Assembly (NCBI GenBank): GCA_963791995.1 | Contig: CAWBUQ010000019.1 | Location: 186,001 to 250,000, forward strand | From: Bog-473 sp963791995 | Lineage (GTDB): Bacteria > Actinomycetota > Acidimicrobiia > Acidimicrobiales > RAAP-2 | Direction of reading: 5' to 3' | DNA length: 64,000 bases | The notes under the pieces: model-generated | The model's input: the letters and a program-made list of their open reading frames with translations, nothing else | Told to the model about the DNA's origin: nothing | The model's database searches: none | Made by a program: the position numbers and the translations under genes | Shown here: piece after piece, positions 16,716-27,572 of the stretch | Layout: the number at the start of each line of letters is the position of its first letter | Position numbering within the stretch: the first letter of the stretch is position 1

Positions 16716-17550
16716 GTGACGACACCGCTGTTGCGGGTCGAGGGGATCACCGTCGGCTTCGGCGGGGTGCTGGCGCTCGACGACGTCTCCATGTCGGTGA
16801 CGAGGGCGAGGTCGTCGGTGTCATCGGGCCCAACGGCGCGGGGAAGACGACCCTCTTCAACGTCATCAGCGGGTTCGTCCACCCGAACAGGGGCACCATC
16901 GACCTACGAGGGCACGGTGCTGCGACGGCACCGACCGCACGACCTTGCGCGGCTCGGCATCGCCCGCACCCTGCAGGGCGTCGGGCTCTGCGCCGGCCTG
17001 ACTGTGCACGAGAACGTCATGCTGGGCGCCGAGCCGGGGACTCAGGAGCGACATCGTGTCGTCGTTCCTCGGCATCTGGCGCTCGAGCCGCGAGGAGCGG
17101 CGGGTCGGTGCCCGGGCCATGCAGGTGCTCGACGAGCTCGGTGCCGGCGACGTACGCCCACCGCCTGCCGGCGTCGTTGCCCTACGCGATCCAGAAGCGA
17201 CGGCCCTCGCACGCGCCCTCATGGCCGAGCCACGACTGCTCTTGTTGGACGAGCCGGCCAGCGGGCTCTCCGAGAGCGAGATGGAGGCGCTCGGCCGCCG
17301 GATCCGCGGCCTGACCGAACGCATGGCCGTGCTGCTCGTCGAGCACCACATGGACCTGGTGATGTCGGTGTGCGACCGCATCGTCGTCCTCAACTTCGGA
17401 CAGGTGATCGCGCAGGGATCGCCCGACGCCATCCGCTCGAACCCCGACGTCGCCAGCGCGTACCTCGGCGACGAGGTGCACGAGTCGGCGCCGACGACGC
17501 CCGCAGTGACAGAAGAGGCGCACGACGAGGAGGGGGGCGGCGGTGCTTGA
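16716..17550 (+). CDS. livG: Branched-chain amino acid-type ABC transporter ATPase (LivG; frame breaks)
   Basis: Joined frames give LLRVEGITVGFGGVLALDDVS, Walker A in GVIGPNGAGKTTLFNVISGF, LGIARTLQ (Q-loop region), and LLLLDEPASGLSESEME with Walker B. VLLVEHHMDLVMSVCDRIVVLNFG with the switch His and the C-terminal AYLGDE complete the typical LivG set. The normal LSGGQ region is replaced in the visible frames by LPYAIQKR, as in many LivG proteins. Breaks lie near 16803, 16910, 17037 and 17160. The start is uncertain; GTG 16716 directly precedes the conserved domain. The stop overlaps the LivF start by eight bases. Confidence 0.82.
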
Positions 17551-18255
17551 GGTCCGCGACCTCAGCGTCTCCTACGGTGCCGTGCGGGCCCTGCGCTCGG
17601 TGTCCTTCGACGCCGCACCCGGTGCGGTGACCGCGGTCCTCGGCGCCAACGGAGCCGGCAAGACGACACTGCTGCGCACGATCTCGGGGCTGGTGCGGAA
17701 CCAGGGGCCGGCTCGGTGCGCTTCGACGGCGACCCGCTGGTCGGCCGCAGCGTCGAGTCCATCGCACGCATGGGTATCGCGCACGTGCCCGAAGGGCGCG
17801 GCGTCATCGAGGAGCTCACCGTCGAGGAGAACCTGCGGCTGGCCACGTTTTGGTGCCTGCGGGGGCACGAGCGCCAGGCGCCATCGCCGAGGCGTACGAG
17901 CTCTTCCCCCGCCTCGAGGGTTTCCGGCACCGCCATGCATCCACCCTCTCGGGCGGCGAGCGCCAGATGCTGGTGCTCGGCCGGGCTCTCGATTCGCGCG
18001 CCCGCGCCTCCTCCTGCTCGACGAACCGAGTCTGGGTCTCGCTCCCATGGTGACGGCGCAGCTGATGGCGTTGCTGAGGGACCAGACGGAGCGCAAGGAC
18101 ATCACCGTCGTCCTCGTCGAGCAGAACGCCGCGCAGCGCGCTCTCCGTCTCGCATCATGCCGTCATCTTGAACCTCGGCCAGGTGGTCGTCTCCGACGAC
18201 GCCGCGGATCGTGGCCGCCGACGACGCCCTGCGTCACCACTATCTCGGGTTCTAG
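17543..18255 (+). CDS. livF: Branched-chain amino acid-type ABC transporter ATPase (LivF; frame breaks)
   Basis: The protein starts MLEVRDLSVSYGAVRAL at GTG 17543. It has Walker A GANGAGKTTLLRTISGL, the LivF-type HVPEGRGVIEELTVEENL, signature LSGGERQML, Walker B in LLLLDEPSLGLAP and VVLVEQNAAQ. It ends in HHYLGF before TAG 18253. About 235 residues after repair, breaks near 17705, 17870, 18005, 18140 and 18205. It pairs with LivG to energise the LivHM permease; five bases separate it from livH. Confidence 0.85.
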
Positions 18256-18259
18256 TGCG

Positions 18260-19143
18260 ATGAGCCTGTTCTTCGACTACACGCTCGACGGGATCGCCAA
18301 CGGGATGATCTACGCCGCGCTCGCACTCGCACTGGTGCTGATCTATCGCGCGACACGCATCATCAACTTCGCACAGGGCGCGGCGGGGATGCTCACCACG
18401 TTCATCGCCTTCAGCCTGCTCTCGCGCGGTCTCGGGTACTGGTGGGCCTTCATCCTCGTGTTGATCGTGGGCTTCGCCATCGGCGCCGCGACCGAGCGCG
18501 TCCTGATCCGGCCCCTCCACGGCAAGTCGGAGCTGAACCCGGTCATCGTCACCATCGGGCTTCTCGTCGTGTTCGAGGGACTGGCGGGCGCGATCTACGG
18601 CAACGCCAGCCGCGGCTTTCCCGGCTGCCTTCTCCCAGAGCGGACTCCGGATCGGGACCACGACCATCGCGTTCTCGCATTTCGACGTGTTCATCCTCGT
18701 CGCCGTGCTGGCCCTCATGGCCGGCATGCTGGTGCTCTTCCGCTACACCGCGACTCGGCCTGCGCATGCGGGCGACCGCCTTCGCCCGCGAGATCGGCGC
18801 GGCTACTCGGCGTGCGGGTCGGGCTGATGCTCACCTTGGGCTGGGGACTCGCCGGGGTGGCGGGCTCGCTGGCCGGGCTGCTGGTGGCGCCGACCAGCTC
18901 GTTCAGCCCGTACTACATGGACCTGATCCTCGTGTACGGCTTCACCGCGGCGGTCATCGGCGGGCCTCGAGAGCCCGGTGGGCGCGCTGGTCGGCGGGCT
19001 CATCTCGGGGCTGTGCATCTCCTACGTCGGCGGGTACCTCGGATCGGGCCTCGAGCCACTCGGCGCGTTGGCACTCTTGATGGTCGCCCTCATGGCACGG
19101 CCCGAAGGGCATCTTCGCCCGCCCGCCGGCGCGGAGGGTCTGA
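18260..19143 (+). CDS. livH: Branched-chain amino acid-type ABC permease (LivH; frame breaks)
   Basis: MSLFFDYTLDGIANGMIYAALALALVLIYRATRIINFAQGAAGM is the textbook LivH N terminus. About eight hydrophobic segments follow, with the cytoplasmic coupling segment LGLRMRATAFA and the end VGGYLGSGLEPLGALALLMVALMARPEGIF. Roughly 290 residues after repair, breaks near 18617, 18750, 18800 and 18965. The stop TGA 19141 is followed after one base by the livM GTG. Substrate could be branched-chain amino acids, amides, urea-like compounds or aromatic acids. Confidence 0.85.
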
Positions 19144-19144
19144 G

Positions 19145-20213
19145 GTGGAGCAGCACCTCGTTCGTGCCGGACTGCTGCGGCCACCGCGCCAGCCGCTCGT
19201 GCGCCACCTGCTGTGCGCACTCGTGGCGGCTGCCGTCCTCTACGAGCTCACGCTCCGGCTCAGCACCTACAACGACTACCAGGTCGGCGAGATCGCCTCG
19301 TACGTCGTCGCACTGGTCGGTCTCAGCCTGCTCACCGGCGTCAACGGACAGATCTCCCTCGGCCACGGCGGCTTCATGGCGGTAGGCGCTTACACCATGG
19401 CGCTCCTGATGACCACACGGCCGGCAACTTCGTGCTGGAGCTCGCGGCGTCGGCAGCGGCGTTGCCGCGGCGGCGGGCATGGTCATCGGCCTCCCCGCCA
19501 CCCGCGCTGAAGGGGCCGTACCTCGCGGGCATGACGCTGTTGTTCGCCCTGGCCGTGCCGTCCATCGCCGACAAATGGCCCGAGACGTTCGGCGGGGACC
19601 AGGGGCTCACGACGAGCGTGCCCACGGCGCCCGGCTCGCTCAGTGCCGAAGAGTGGCTGGCCCAGATCCAGCTGCTGGCCGCGCTCATCGTCATGGTGCT
19701 GCTGGCCAATCTGCTCTGGAGCCGCTACGGACGCAGCCTTCCGGGCCGTGCGCGACGACGAGATCGCCGCCTCGCTGGCGGGGATGCACGTCGCACGCAC
19801 CAAGGTCATCGCCTTCGCCATCAGCGCCGGCGTGCGCGGGCCTGGGCGGCGCGCTCCTCGGACTCTCGACCGGCGTGGTGAACACCGGCGAGTTCCCGCT
19901 GACGCTCTCGATCCAGTTGCTGGCCGCCATGGTGCTCGGCGGCACCGGGACACTGGTCGGCATGGTGTGGGGCGGGATCCTCCTCGTCTACCTGCCGCAG
20001 TGGTCGACGTCGCTGTCCTCGGACTTCAGCCTGGGCAGCGGGGCGAACGCGTACCTGGCCACCATCATCTTCGGCCTCGTGCTGATCGTGGCGATGCTGG
20101 CGGCACCGAACGGGATCCAGGGCGGGCTGCGCTGGCTGTGGGCCCGCCGGCCGCAGACAGGGCGGGGCGCCGGCACCCGAGTGCGGCAGCGCTCGCCCGA
20201 CGTCGACAGGTGA
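19145..20213 (+). CDS. livM: Branched-chain amino acid-type ABC permease (LivM; frame breaks)
   Basis: Starts MEQHLVRAGLLRPPRQPLV at GTG 19145. LVGLSLLTGVNGQISLGHGGFMAVGAYTMALL is the defining LivM motif, and FRAVRDDEIAASLAGMHVARTKVIAFAISAG is the conserved cytoplasmic loop that contacts the ATPases. The C-terminal helices with GGTGTLVGMVWGGILLVYLP complete the permease. About 355 residues after repair, breaks near 19430, 19505, 19740 and 19840. It forms the heterodimeric channel with LivH. Confidence 0.86.
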
Positions 20214-20251
20214 CGTAGAGCGAAAGGCAACACCAACGAGAAGGAGGAACG

Positions 20252-21675
20252 ATGTCACGACGAGTGAGGAGACCGCGGCGGGGGGCCGGCTGTGGTACCC
20301 GGGGGCGCTGGGTACATGGGTCCGGGCCTTCGTTGCGGGGTCTGTGGTGCTGATGGCAGGGGTGACACTGCTGCCGGCGACGGCGCAGGCGGAGAGCACC
20401 CCGGGGGTGACCTCGACGTCGATCACCATCGGCGCCACGGTTCCGCTGACGGGGCCGGCCGCACCGGGATACGACGAGATCGCGCCGGCGATGAACGCGT
20501 TGTTCGACGGCGTCAACGCCCACGGTGGTGTCGACGGCCGCAAGATCCACTTCAGCGTATCTCGACGACGGGTACAACCCGGCGAACACCGCGACCCTGA
20601 CGCGCAAACTGGTGCTGCAGGACAACGTCTTCGCCGACGTCGGGTCGCTGGGGACGCCCACCCAGTCGGCGGTGCAGGGGTTCTTGAACCAGCAGAAGGT
20701 CCCACAACTCTTCATCGAGTCGGGCTGCAATTGCTGGAGCAACCCGAAGTACCCCTACAGCCTCGGCTGGCAGCCGCCGTACACGGTCGACGGGAAGATC
20801 CTCGGCGCGTACATCAAGGCCAACTTCGCCGGCAAGAAGATCGGCTATCTCTCCCAGGACGACGAGTTCGGTCAGGACGTGGTCAAGGGCCTCGACATGG
20901 AGATCCCGGCATCCTCGGTGGTCTCCCGCCAGACCTATGACGCGGCCACCCTCTCGGGCCCGCTGTCCAACCAGGTGGCCGCCCTCAAGGCCGCCGGCGC
21001 GCAGGTGGTGGTCCTCGCCACCATCCCGGCAGCCACGGCCCTCGCCATGCTGCCCGCGGCGGCGATCGGCTTCGCAGCCCCAGTACGTCGTCGACAGCGT
21101 CGGCGCCGACTCGCCGACGGTTGGACCGCTGCTCTCCTCGTTCACCCAGAAGGGCGGCGGATTCGGCCGCAGAAGCGACGGCCGCGGCCGGGCTCTTGAA
21201 CGGGGTCATCACCACGGCGTATTTCGCGCCCGAGTCCGAGACGTCGAACCCGTGGGTGCAGACGGAGAAGAAGATCCTCCAGCAGTACGCCCCCTCGCTC
21301 TACGCCAAGTCGGGCCTCGACGGGAACACCCAATACGGCATGGCGCTCGCCTACACCTTCGTCCAGGCGCTGCAGAAAGCCGGCAAGAACCTGACGCGTC
21401 AGAGCCTGATGACGCCATCGACCAGCACGGCAAGAGCTTCGTCACGCCGGGCTTCGTGCCCCTCTCGTACTCGAGCTCGGTGCATTTCGGCTTCGAGGGT
21501 GAAGAGGTCGTGAAGCTGGAGAGCTCGGCCGGCCGCCGCGGTCACGCCGACCGGGAGCTGGATCGGGGGCGTCCCGGTCGGCCCGGTGGAGGTGACGAGC
21601 CCCGGATCCGGTCCGATCCACAAGTACACGGGACCGACCTCGGTCCCGCCCAAGAGCCTGTCGTCGACGGGCTGA
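20252..21675 (+). CDS. Branched-chain amino acid-type ABC substrate-binding protein (frame breaks)
   Basis: An AGGAGG at 20242 precedes ATG 20252. After a break near 20290 the frame gives a signal peptide (AFVAGSVVLMAGVTLL, cleavage near ATAQA). The mature type I periplasmic-binding fold begins TSITIGATVPLTGPAAPGYDE and runs through YLDDGYNPANTATLTRKLV, IGYLSQDDEFGQDVVKG and NTQYGMALAYTFVQALQKAG. Breaks lie near 20560, 21079, 21163, 21417 (a lost base) and 21527. Residues ESGCNCWSN hold a Cys pair. About 470 residues. As last gene of the Liv operon it supplies the ligand to LivHMGF. Confidence 0.85.
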
Positions 21676-21796
21676 GCCGCCACCGCTCGACGGCGGCCGG
21701 CGCGGCGGACCACCCGTCGCGCGCCGGCCGTCGGGCCGGCGGACACGACACCGCGTCCGGTGACGCTGGGCGTCGCGCACGCCAGACTGGGACACG

Positions 21797-23329
21797 GTGC
21801 AAGAGACACGGCGGCGACAGCGCCTGACGCTCTGGGCGATGTGCATCTCGCAAGGGATGATCCTGCTGGACATCACCATCGTCAACATCGCGCTGCCGTC
21901 CATTCAGAGCGACCTGCACATGAACGTGGGGCTTCTCGAGTGGGTCGTGAGCGCCTATGCGCTGACCCTGGCCACGCTGATCCCGCTCGGCGGCACCCTC
22001 GGCGACCGCTACGGCCGCAAGAGGGTCTTCCTCATCGGGCTCGTCGTCTTCACCCTGGCGTCAGCCGCCTGCGCGTTGTCCTCCGACGCCGGCGCCCTCA
22101 TCGCCTTCCGCGTGCTCCAAGGGGTCGGAGGCGCCGTCATGTCGGCGTTGACGCTGTCCATTCTCTCGGAGGCCTACCCGGTCGACACCAGGGCGGGCGC
22201 CATCGGGATCTGGGCGGCCATCGCCGGCCTCGGGTTCGGCCTGGGTCCGGTGATCGGCGGGATCCTGATCGGCGTCTCGGACTGGTCCAGCGTGTTCTGG
22301 GTCAACGTGCCGATCGGTGCCGTCGGGCTGGTGGCGGCGATCGTCGGCGTGAGCGAGTCCCGCGAACCCGGTGGCGCGGCACCTCGACGTGGTCGGCATC
22401 ACGCTGTCCGCCACCGGCCTCTTCGCTGTCACCTTCGGCTTCATTGAGGCGGCTGACCGCGCCTTCTCCTCGCCCGTGGTGTACGGGCCGATCCTGGCCG
22501 GCATGGTCCTGCTGGCCGCATTCGTCTGGTGGGAACACCACTGCGCATCCTCAATGTCGCCCCCAGCGCTCCTGCGCGACACGGGTTTCCGCACCTCGTG
22601 CGCCGTCTACTTCCTCGCCTACATGGCACTGGCCAGCGTGATGTTCTTCGTGACCTTGCTCTTCCAGGACGTCAAGGGGTGGTCCGCCCTGCACACCGGG
22701 CTCTCCTGGCTCTTGATGAACGTGCCGTTCATCGTGATGGCCCAGTTGTCGGGTCGCCTGCAGCGCCGATTCTCGAGCGGACCCGTGGTGGTGACGGGGT
22801 GCCTCGTCGCCGCGGCCGGCGTCGCCCTCCTCAGCCGGGTGACGACGTCGACATCGTTCGTGCTCGCCACCGCCGGCTACGTCCTCCTCGGCGCGGGCTA
22901 TGGAACACTCGTTCCAGGCATCACCAACGTCGCCATGCGCACGGTGCCAACAGGGACGTCGGGCGTGGCCGCCGGCATATTGAACGCGAGCCGCCAGGTC
23001 GGCACCTCGGTCGGGCTCGGTTTCGTGGGGTTCCTGGGCATCCGGGCCGCCGCCAACGCATGGACGTCCGACATCGCGCGCCCGCCGGCGCGCAGGCCAC
23101 GGCCAGTGGCCTCACCCCGAAGGTCAGCAGCGGAGAAGTCGGGGGCGTCACGACGAAGCTGGGGAGCCAGGCCGGCCAGTCCGCGACCAGCGCGTTCCTC
23201 CACGGGTACGGCATCGCCATCGCGACCTGTGCACTGGCCCTGCTGCTGGCGGCGGGCGGCGCCTACGCGGGGTTGCGCCGGCGCGCCGCACCCGTCTCGG
23301 CCGACGGCATCTCGCCGGCGACGTCCTGA
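21797..23329 (+). CDS. DHA2-type MFS efflux transporter (frame breaks)
   Basis: About 510 residues from GTG 21797. Helix 1 contains LLDITIVNIALPSIQSDL (motif D1), the helix 2-3 loop GGTLGDRYGRKRVF is motif A, and FRVLQGVGGAVMSALTLSIL and GPVIGGILIG (motif C) mark an antiporter. The C half includes DVKGWSALHTGLSWLLMNVPF and SGVAAGILNASRQVGTSVGLGFVGF. Breaks near 22375 and 23090 split it into three frames. Fourteen helices are expected. It converges on the encapsulin gene, with 18 bases between stops. Substrate unknown. Confidence 0.88.
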
Positions 23330-23347
23330 ACGGCCCGTGCCGCCGGA

Positions 23348-24156
23348 TCAGCTCTTGCGCTGCAGGGTGACCGCGGCGTCGGGCTCGTGCACCCGAAAGC
23401 TGAAACTCTCCTCGATGTAGAGACGGACCGTCTCGCGCGTCGTGCGACAGATAGCCGATGGAGAGGTCCTGCCCGCTGTCGAGGACGAAGTCGCCACCTC
23501 GCAGGCTGAGCACGATGCCGCCCTCGACGCCGGGCGCCCACACGAGCGGCCCTCCGAGAATCTGCCTGAGGTGGTCGAGCAGCAAGTGGCCCCCGTGCTC
23601 GGTGCTCTCGACGATCCCGGTGTAGATCTCGGGGCACATGGCCAGCCCGTACGGGCCGCCGATCCCCGCCTGGCGCAGCACGTCGGCCGCCATGGCCACC
23701 AGCGTGGGGTAGTGCTCCATGTCCTCTTCGATGGTGAGGGGCGGGTGCGAGCTGCGCTCGGTGATCCCGAGGATCCCCGCCGCGGCGTACCCGTGGAAGA
23801 CGCTGACGTTCTCGGCCAGCGCGATCTGGCGCACGGCCTCGTCGAGCTCTGGCAGTTCAATGTCTCCGGCGCCGCGGTCGGCGTCGTCGAGCTCCTCTCG
23901 CGACACGTTGAACTCTGCGCGCAGTTCGACCAACGGCAGCACTCGGCGCTGCGCCGCGCTGACGCCTTCGGCCGGGCTGGCCACCTCGCCGACCCGGCCC
24001 AGGTCGGTGGCCGAGTGGTCCCACCCGTGGGGACCCTCCAGATCGACCAACTTGCGGGCGGCCAGGTAGCGTGACGAGCCGGCTCTTGGCCTCGTCCTCT
24101 ATCTGTTCCCAGGCGTCGTCGGAAACCGGTGCAAGCTCTCGGTACAGGTGGTTCAT
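23348..24156 (-). CDS. Encapsulin shell protein (family 1; two frame breaks)
   Basis: About 268 residues after joining frames near 24060 and 23445. Start MNHLYRELAPVSDDAWEQIE, then LAARKLVDLEGPHGWDHSATDLGRV, VEL-RAEFNVSREELDD, FHGYAAAGILGITE, and the end VRLYIEESFSFRVHEPDAAVTL. These are the characteristic N-terminal helix, P-domain and A-domain segments of linocin/encapsulin shells with the HK97 fold. The start overlaps the stop of the ferritin-like cargo gene by four bases (ATGA), so cargo and shell are co-translated. The shell should self-assemble into an icosahedral cytoplasmic compartment. Confidence 0.92.
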
Positions 24157-24524
24157 AACTCGCTTCCCTTCAGGCTCCCGATGGTCAGCGACCCTGAGGT
24201 GCCGGGGCGGGGCCATCGCCCGCCTCCGCCTCCTGTCTCGACCTCGGTCACCGGTTCGGTCGTGAACAAATACGTGCGCAGATGCGCATCGAGCGCGGGG
24301 TCACGCCGGCGCAGCCATTCGAGGGTCATGGAGGCATGCTCCTTCTCCTCGTCGCGGTTGTGGGCCAGGATGTCCGCCAGGCTCGAGTCGTTCGTGGCGT
24401 GCACCCGCTGGTCGTACCAGTCGACGGCCTCGAGCTCCTCGATCAGGGACGTGAACGCCCGGTGGCGATCGATCGTCGCCTCCCCGAGGAGCTCAGCCGG
24501 CTCGTGCAATCCCTCGCTCCCCAT
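24153..24524 (-). CDS. Encapsulated ferritin-like protein (cargo with targeting peptide)
   Basis: The intact 123-residue protein starts MGSEGLHEPAELL. One two-helix antiparallel unit carries EELEAVDWYDQR and HNRDEEKEHASM, matching the Glu, and Glu-x-x-His ferroxidase ligands of EncFtn, which dimerises to build the four-helix site. A Gly-rich linker (TGGGGGRW) leads to the C-terminal SLTIGSLKG, the docking peptide that binds the inner face of encapsulin shells. Together with the downstream shell gene this is an iron-oxidising and iron-storing nanocompartment, probably relevant to iron or peroxide stress. Confidence 0.93.
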   Translation of the reverse strand: MGSEGLHEPAELLGEATIDRHRAFTSLIEELEAVDWYDQRVHATNDSSLADILAHNRDEEKEHASMTLEWLRRRDPALDAHLRTYLFTTEPVTEVETGGGGGRWPRPGTSGSLTIGSLKGSEL

Positions 24525-24707
24525 AGGCTCCGTCTCCAGTTTCTGCGTCGATCGTCGGGTGGGTCGAGGTGACATTACCCGTCACGGATCGACGCCCGCT
24601 CCGGCAGGCGTAGCCCGCGAAGCGGTCAGCAGAATCGTGCACGGTCGGGCGCCAAGGTGACCGCTGCGGGCAATGGGCGGCGGCGCTCCCGGCACTAGCT
24701 GCGGCTC

Positions 24708-25472
24708 GTGCGAGTGACGACACGTCTCCTCGATGTCGCGGGCACGCGGCGTCGCATGCTCGTTGCCGAACCCACCGGCGCCGCGTCGCTGGTCGTGCTC
24801 AGCCTGCACGGCAGCCGGTCCGGGCCCGAGGAACAAATTCGACTGAGCCGGATGGCCCCGTGGACGGATCAGGGTGCAGTGGTGGCGTTTCCCCAAGGCG
24901 GGCGCCGAGCCGGCCCGGGCTGGGGCTGGGATCTGTCCGGAGATCTCGACTTCTTGGATGCGGCGATCGAACATCTCAGAGTGGCGTTCGGACCCACGTC
25001 GGCACGGCTGTACCTCACCGGCATGTCGGCGGGCGCGCGCATGGCGGGGCTGCTGGCGTCCAGGCGACCCGATACCGCCGTGCTCGGGGCCGTGGCCGGC
25101 CTGCGCGCACCGCCCGCTGGTGCGCTCGCGCATGGGGTTCGTGTCGTCGCCTTCCATGGCACCGACGACCGGATCAATCCCTACGCAGGAAGCGGACGGC
25201 CAGATGGGACGAAGGCGTGCCCGCTGCCGCCGCCGCCCGGGCCAACGGGCTCTCGCCCGAGCCCCGGCGCGAACGAGATCTCGCCCTCGCTCACGCGGAT
25301 CTCCTACGGGCCGGACGACAGCCCGGTTGGGGTGACCCTCTGGGTGTGTGCAGGCGCCGGGCACACCTGGCCCGGCTCGCGCCTGCCGTTTCGGCTCCGG
25401 CGGTTTCTCGGACGCACATCGTTCGAAGTCGACGCCACCGCCGAGATCTGGCGCGTCATCAGCGCGCACTGA
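24708..25472 (+). CDS. LpqC/PHB-depolymerase-type alpha/beta hydrolase
   Basis: 254 residues from GTG 24708. The esterase fold shows LVVLSLHGSRSGPEEQ, the nucleophile elbow TGMSAGARMAG, Asp in VVAFHGTDDRINPYAG and His in CAGAGHTWPG, the COG3509 pattern of PHB-depolymerase-like esterases. Between about 25205 and 25300 the sequence is Pro-rich nonsense in this frame, while an overlapping frame reads ANGLSPEPRRE, as expected there. Two compensating base errors are likely. No clear signal peptide. It is divergent from the encapsulin operon. Confidence 0.85.
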   Translation: MRVTTRLLDVAGTRRRMLVAEPTGAASLVVLSLHGSRSGPEEQIRLSRMAPWTDQGAVVAFPQGGRRAGPGWGWDLSGDLDFLDAAIEHLRVAFGPTSARLYLTGMSAGARMAGLLASRRPDTAVLGAVAGLRAPPAGALAHGVRVVAFHGTDDRINPYAGSGRPDGTKACPLPPPPGPTGSRPSPGANEISPSLTRISYGPDDSPVGVTLWVCAGAGHTWPGSRLPFRLRRFLGRTSFEVDATAEIWRVISAH

Positions 25473-25552
25473 CCACGGTCCGCGCAGGCACGCAATTGGT
25501 GTGTCTGCCCAGCCGCGGCTGGCGTGGGCGACTGACGGGGGCGGCCGCCGCT

Positions 25553-25730
25553 CTAGCCGGCCGCGATCGGAGCCAGACCGGTGAAGGCGACCAGCAGGCC
25601 CACGCGGCCTGGGCCACCGAGAGGACGGCGATCGTCTGCGCCCGGCGCGAAGCGAGCCCGCCGAGGAAGTCCCCGCTCCCGAAGCTGGCGGCGACCAGCA
25701 GTCCGAGTACGACCCCACCGGCCCGCCGAC
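25553..25730 (-). pseudogene. Fragment of an EamA/DMT-type transporter
   Basis: A short frame reads VVLGLLVAASFGSGDFLGG and LASRRAQTIAVLSVAQ, then (after a frame change) GLLVAFTGLAPIAAG before a stop at 25553. FGSGDFLGGLASRR is the recognisable first-helix motif of EamA-family transporters of about 300 residues, but only about 55 residues remain and no start codon precedes them. The neighbour at 25472 leaves no room for the rest. It is either a truncated remnant or an artefact of local sequence error. Confidence 0.4.
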
Positions 25731-25739
25731 CTCAGAGGG

Positions 25740-27572
25740 TTAGAGGTCCCACGCAGTCGCGCGGCCGTTCGCCTCGAAGGAGCGACGGAGTGCCGATTCG
25801 TCGGCTGGTGTGAACGGCAAGAACGACGCGTCGCCTCGGCCGCGACGGAACACCGGGTCGCCATGGACCCGGTCGGCGCGGAACTTCTCGTGCACCAGGG
25901 TGCGGGTGAGGACCTTGTTCGTCGGCGTGCTCGGGAGAGCCCCCGACAACCGGACGAACCTCGGCTGCCATTTCGGGCTGAGGTCGGCCTGGCCGTCGAG
26001 CCAGGACGCAAACTCGAGCGCGTCGAAGCCGGCGCCCTCCCGCAGGACAAGGGCCAGCATCACCTGGTCGCCCGAGTCCGCGTCGGGAACCCCGTAGACC
26101 GATGCCAGCAGCACGTCGGGATGGCGGCTGACGATCGTTTCGATCGGCGCGGCCGGAAAGTTCTCTCCGTCGACGCGCAGCCAGTCAGACGTCCGGCCGG
26201 CAAAGAACACCCATCCGTCTTCGTCGACGTAGCCCAGGTCGCCGCTCCAGTACCACCCGTTGCGAGTCGTCTCGCGCATGGCCTCTTCGTTGCGGTAGTA
26301 CCCCTCGAAAGGGCCGACGCCGAGCGTGTTGACGATCTCGCCGACACACTCGTCGGCGTTGACGAGACGGCCGCCGACGTCGAACACGGCGCGGGGTGCC
26401 TCGCGTCCATGCTCGTCGACCACCATGATCCCCTGACGCAGACGGCCGATGGATCCGCTCGGACGGTTCCCGGTCCGGTCGAGCGCGATGGCCCCCTCCG
26501 TCGATCCGAAGACGTCGATGATCCGCATGCCGAACCTCGCGGCCGCCTGTTCCACCACGTGCGGTGATCCTTCGTTGCCGAACGCGACGCGGATGGTGTT
26601 GTCGGCGTCATCGAGCCAGGGGAGGTGTCGCCAGCAAATACGTGAGCAACTTGCCGGTGTAGTTGAACCAGGTGACCCCGTAGCGACGCACGTCGCTCAG
26701 GAAGCGCGATGCACTGAAGCGACGCGCCAGGGAGAGCGACGCACCACCCACCAGCGCCGCCGCCAGACCGGACATCAACGAGTTGGTGTGAAACAGGGGC
26801 ATGGCGGCATAGCCGACATCGCTCGGGCTCGAGCTCGAGCATCATCGACATGCGGTTGCCGGTGGTCAGCAGCCGCCGCTGGGTGCACCGCACGGCCTTG
26901 GGGGCTGCAGACGTACCAGAGGTGAACAACAGCGCCCACAGGATGTCGGGCGTCACAGTCCGGGTCGACCGCGCCGTCCTCTCCTCCCTCCTGGCTCCAG
27001 GCGGCGTCGAGAGTCGGGCCGAGCAGCTCGCCCGCCGGCGCCGGATCGTCGCCGTCGACGAAGCGCTCGGATACGAGGACGCCACCCGGTAGCTCGAGAC
27101 CACCGATGGCGTCCTCCAGCTGCAGCTGATGACGGGGCTCCGTGATGACCAGCTGCGCGTCCGTGTGCACCACGTCGCGGGCGAGGTGCTCGCCGTGACG
27201 CGTGTAGTTGAGACCGGCCACGGCCACTCCGGCGAGACCGGCACCGCAGAGCGCAAAAACATAGTCGGGCGTGTTGTCCAACAGGACACCGACATGCGGC
27301 GGACGCCCTGGGTCCAGACGGGCGCGGTACAGCGCGGCGAAACGCTCCGCCTCGGCCAGCAACTCTCCATGGGACCAGATCCGGTCACCGAAACGCAGCG
27401 CCGGTCGATCGCCGCCGTGCTCCGCGTTGCGCCGGAGCAGCGCGCCCACGTTCGGTGCGGGCAGGGGAACCTCGGCAAGCGGCGGAGCAAAGGCGACAGA
27501 GGTCGGCGCATCGGAGGCCGGGAGCGACGGGGTGCCCCGCTCCCCTCCCGCTTTGGCCGGTTCACCAGACAT
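25740..27572 (-). CDS. Long-chain acyl-CoA synthetase, FadD-like (frame breaks)
   Basis: About 610 residues from ATG 27572. The adenylation-enzyme P-loop FTSGTSAAPKAVRC (A3), GSTEGAIALDRTGNRP (A5) and YWSGDLGYVDEDGWVFFAGR (A7/A8) are present. Hinge and C-domain follow through LRVDGENFPAAPIE and the late Lys region PSTPTNKVLTRTLV. It activates a carboxylic acid as acyl-AMP and transfers it to CoA. Frame breaks near 26950, 26830 and 26620. The Rieske oxygenase gene is divergent across 135 bases, so activation and ring hydroxylation may serve one pathway. Confidence 0.88.

Noticed and set aside
13914..21675. Programmed frameshifting or large-scale pseudogenes
   Set aside because: Breaks lie at irregular sites without a shared slippery sequence, and conservation continues through all of them; sequence error explains them better.
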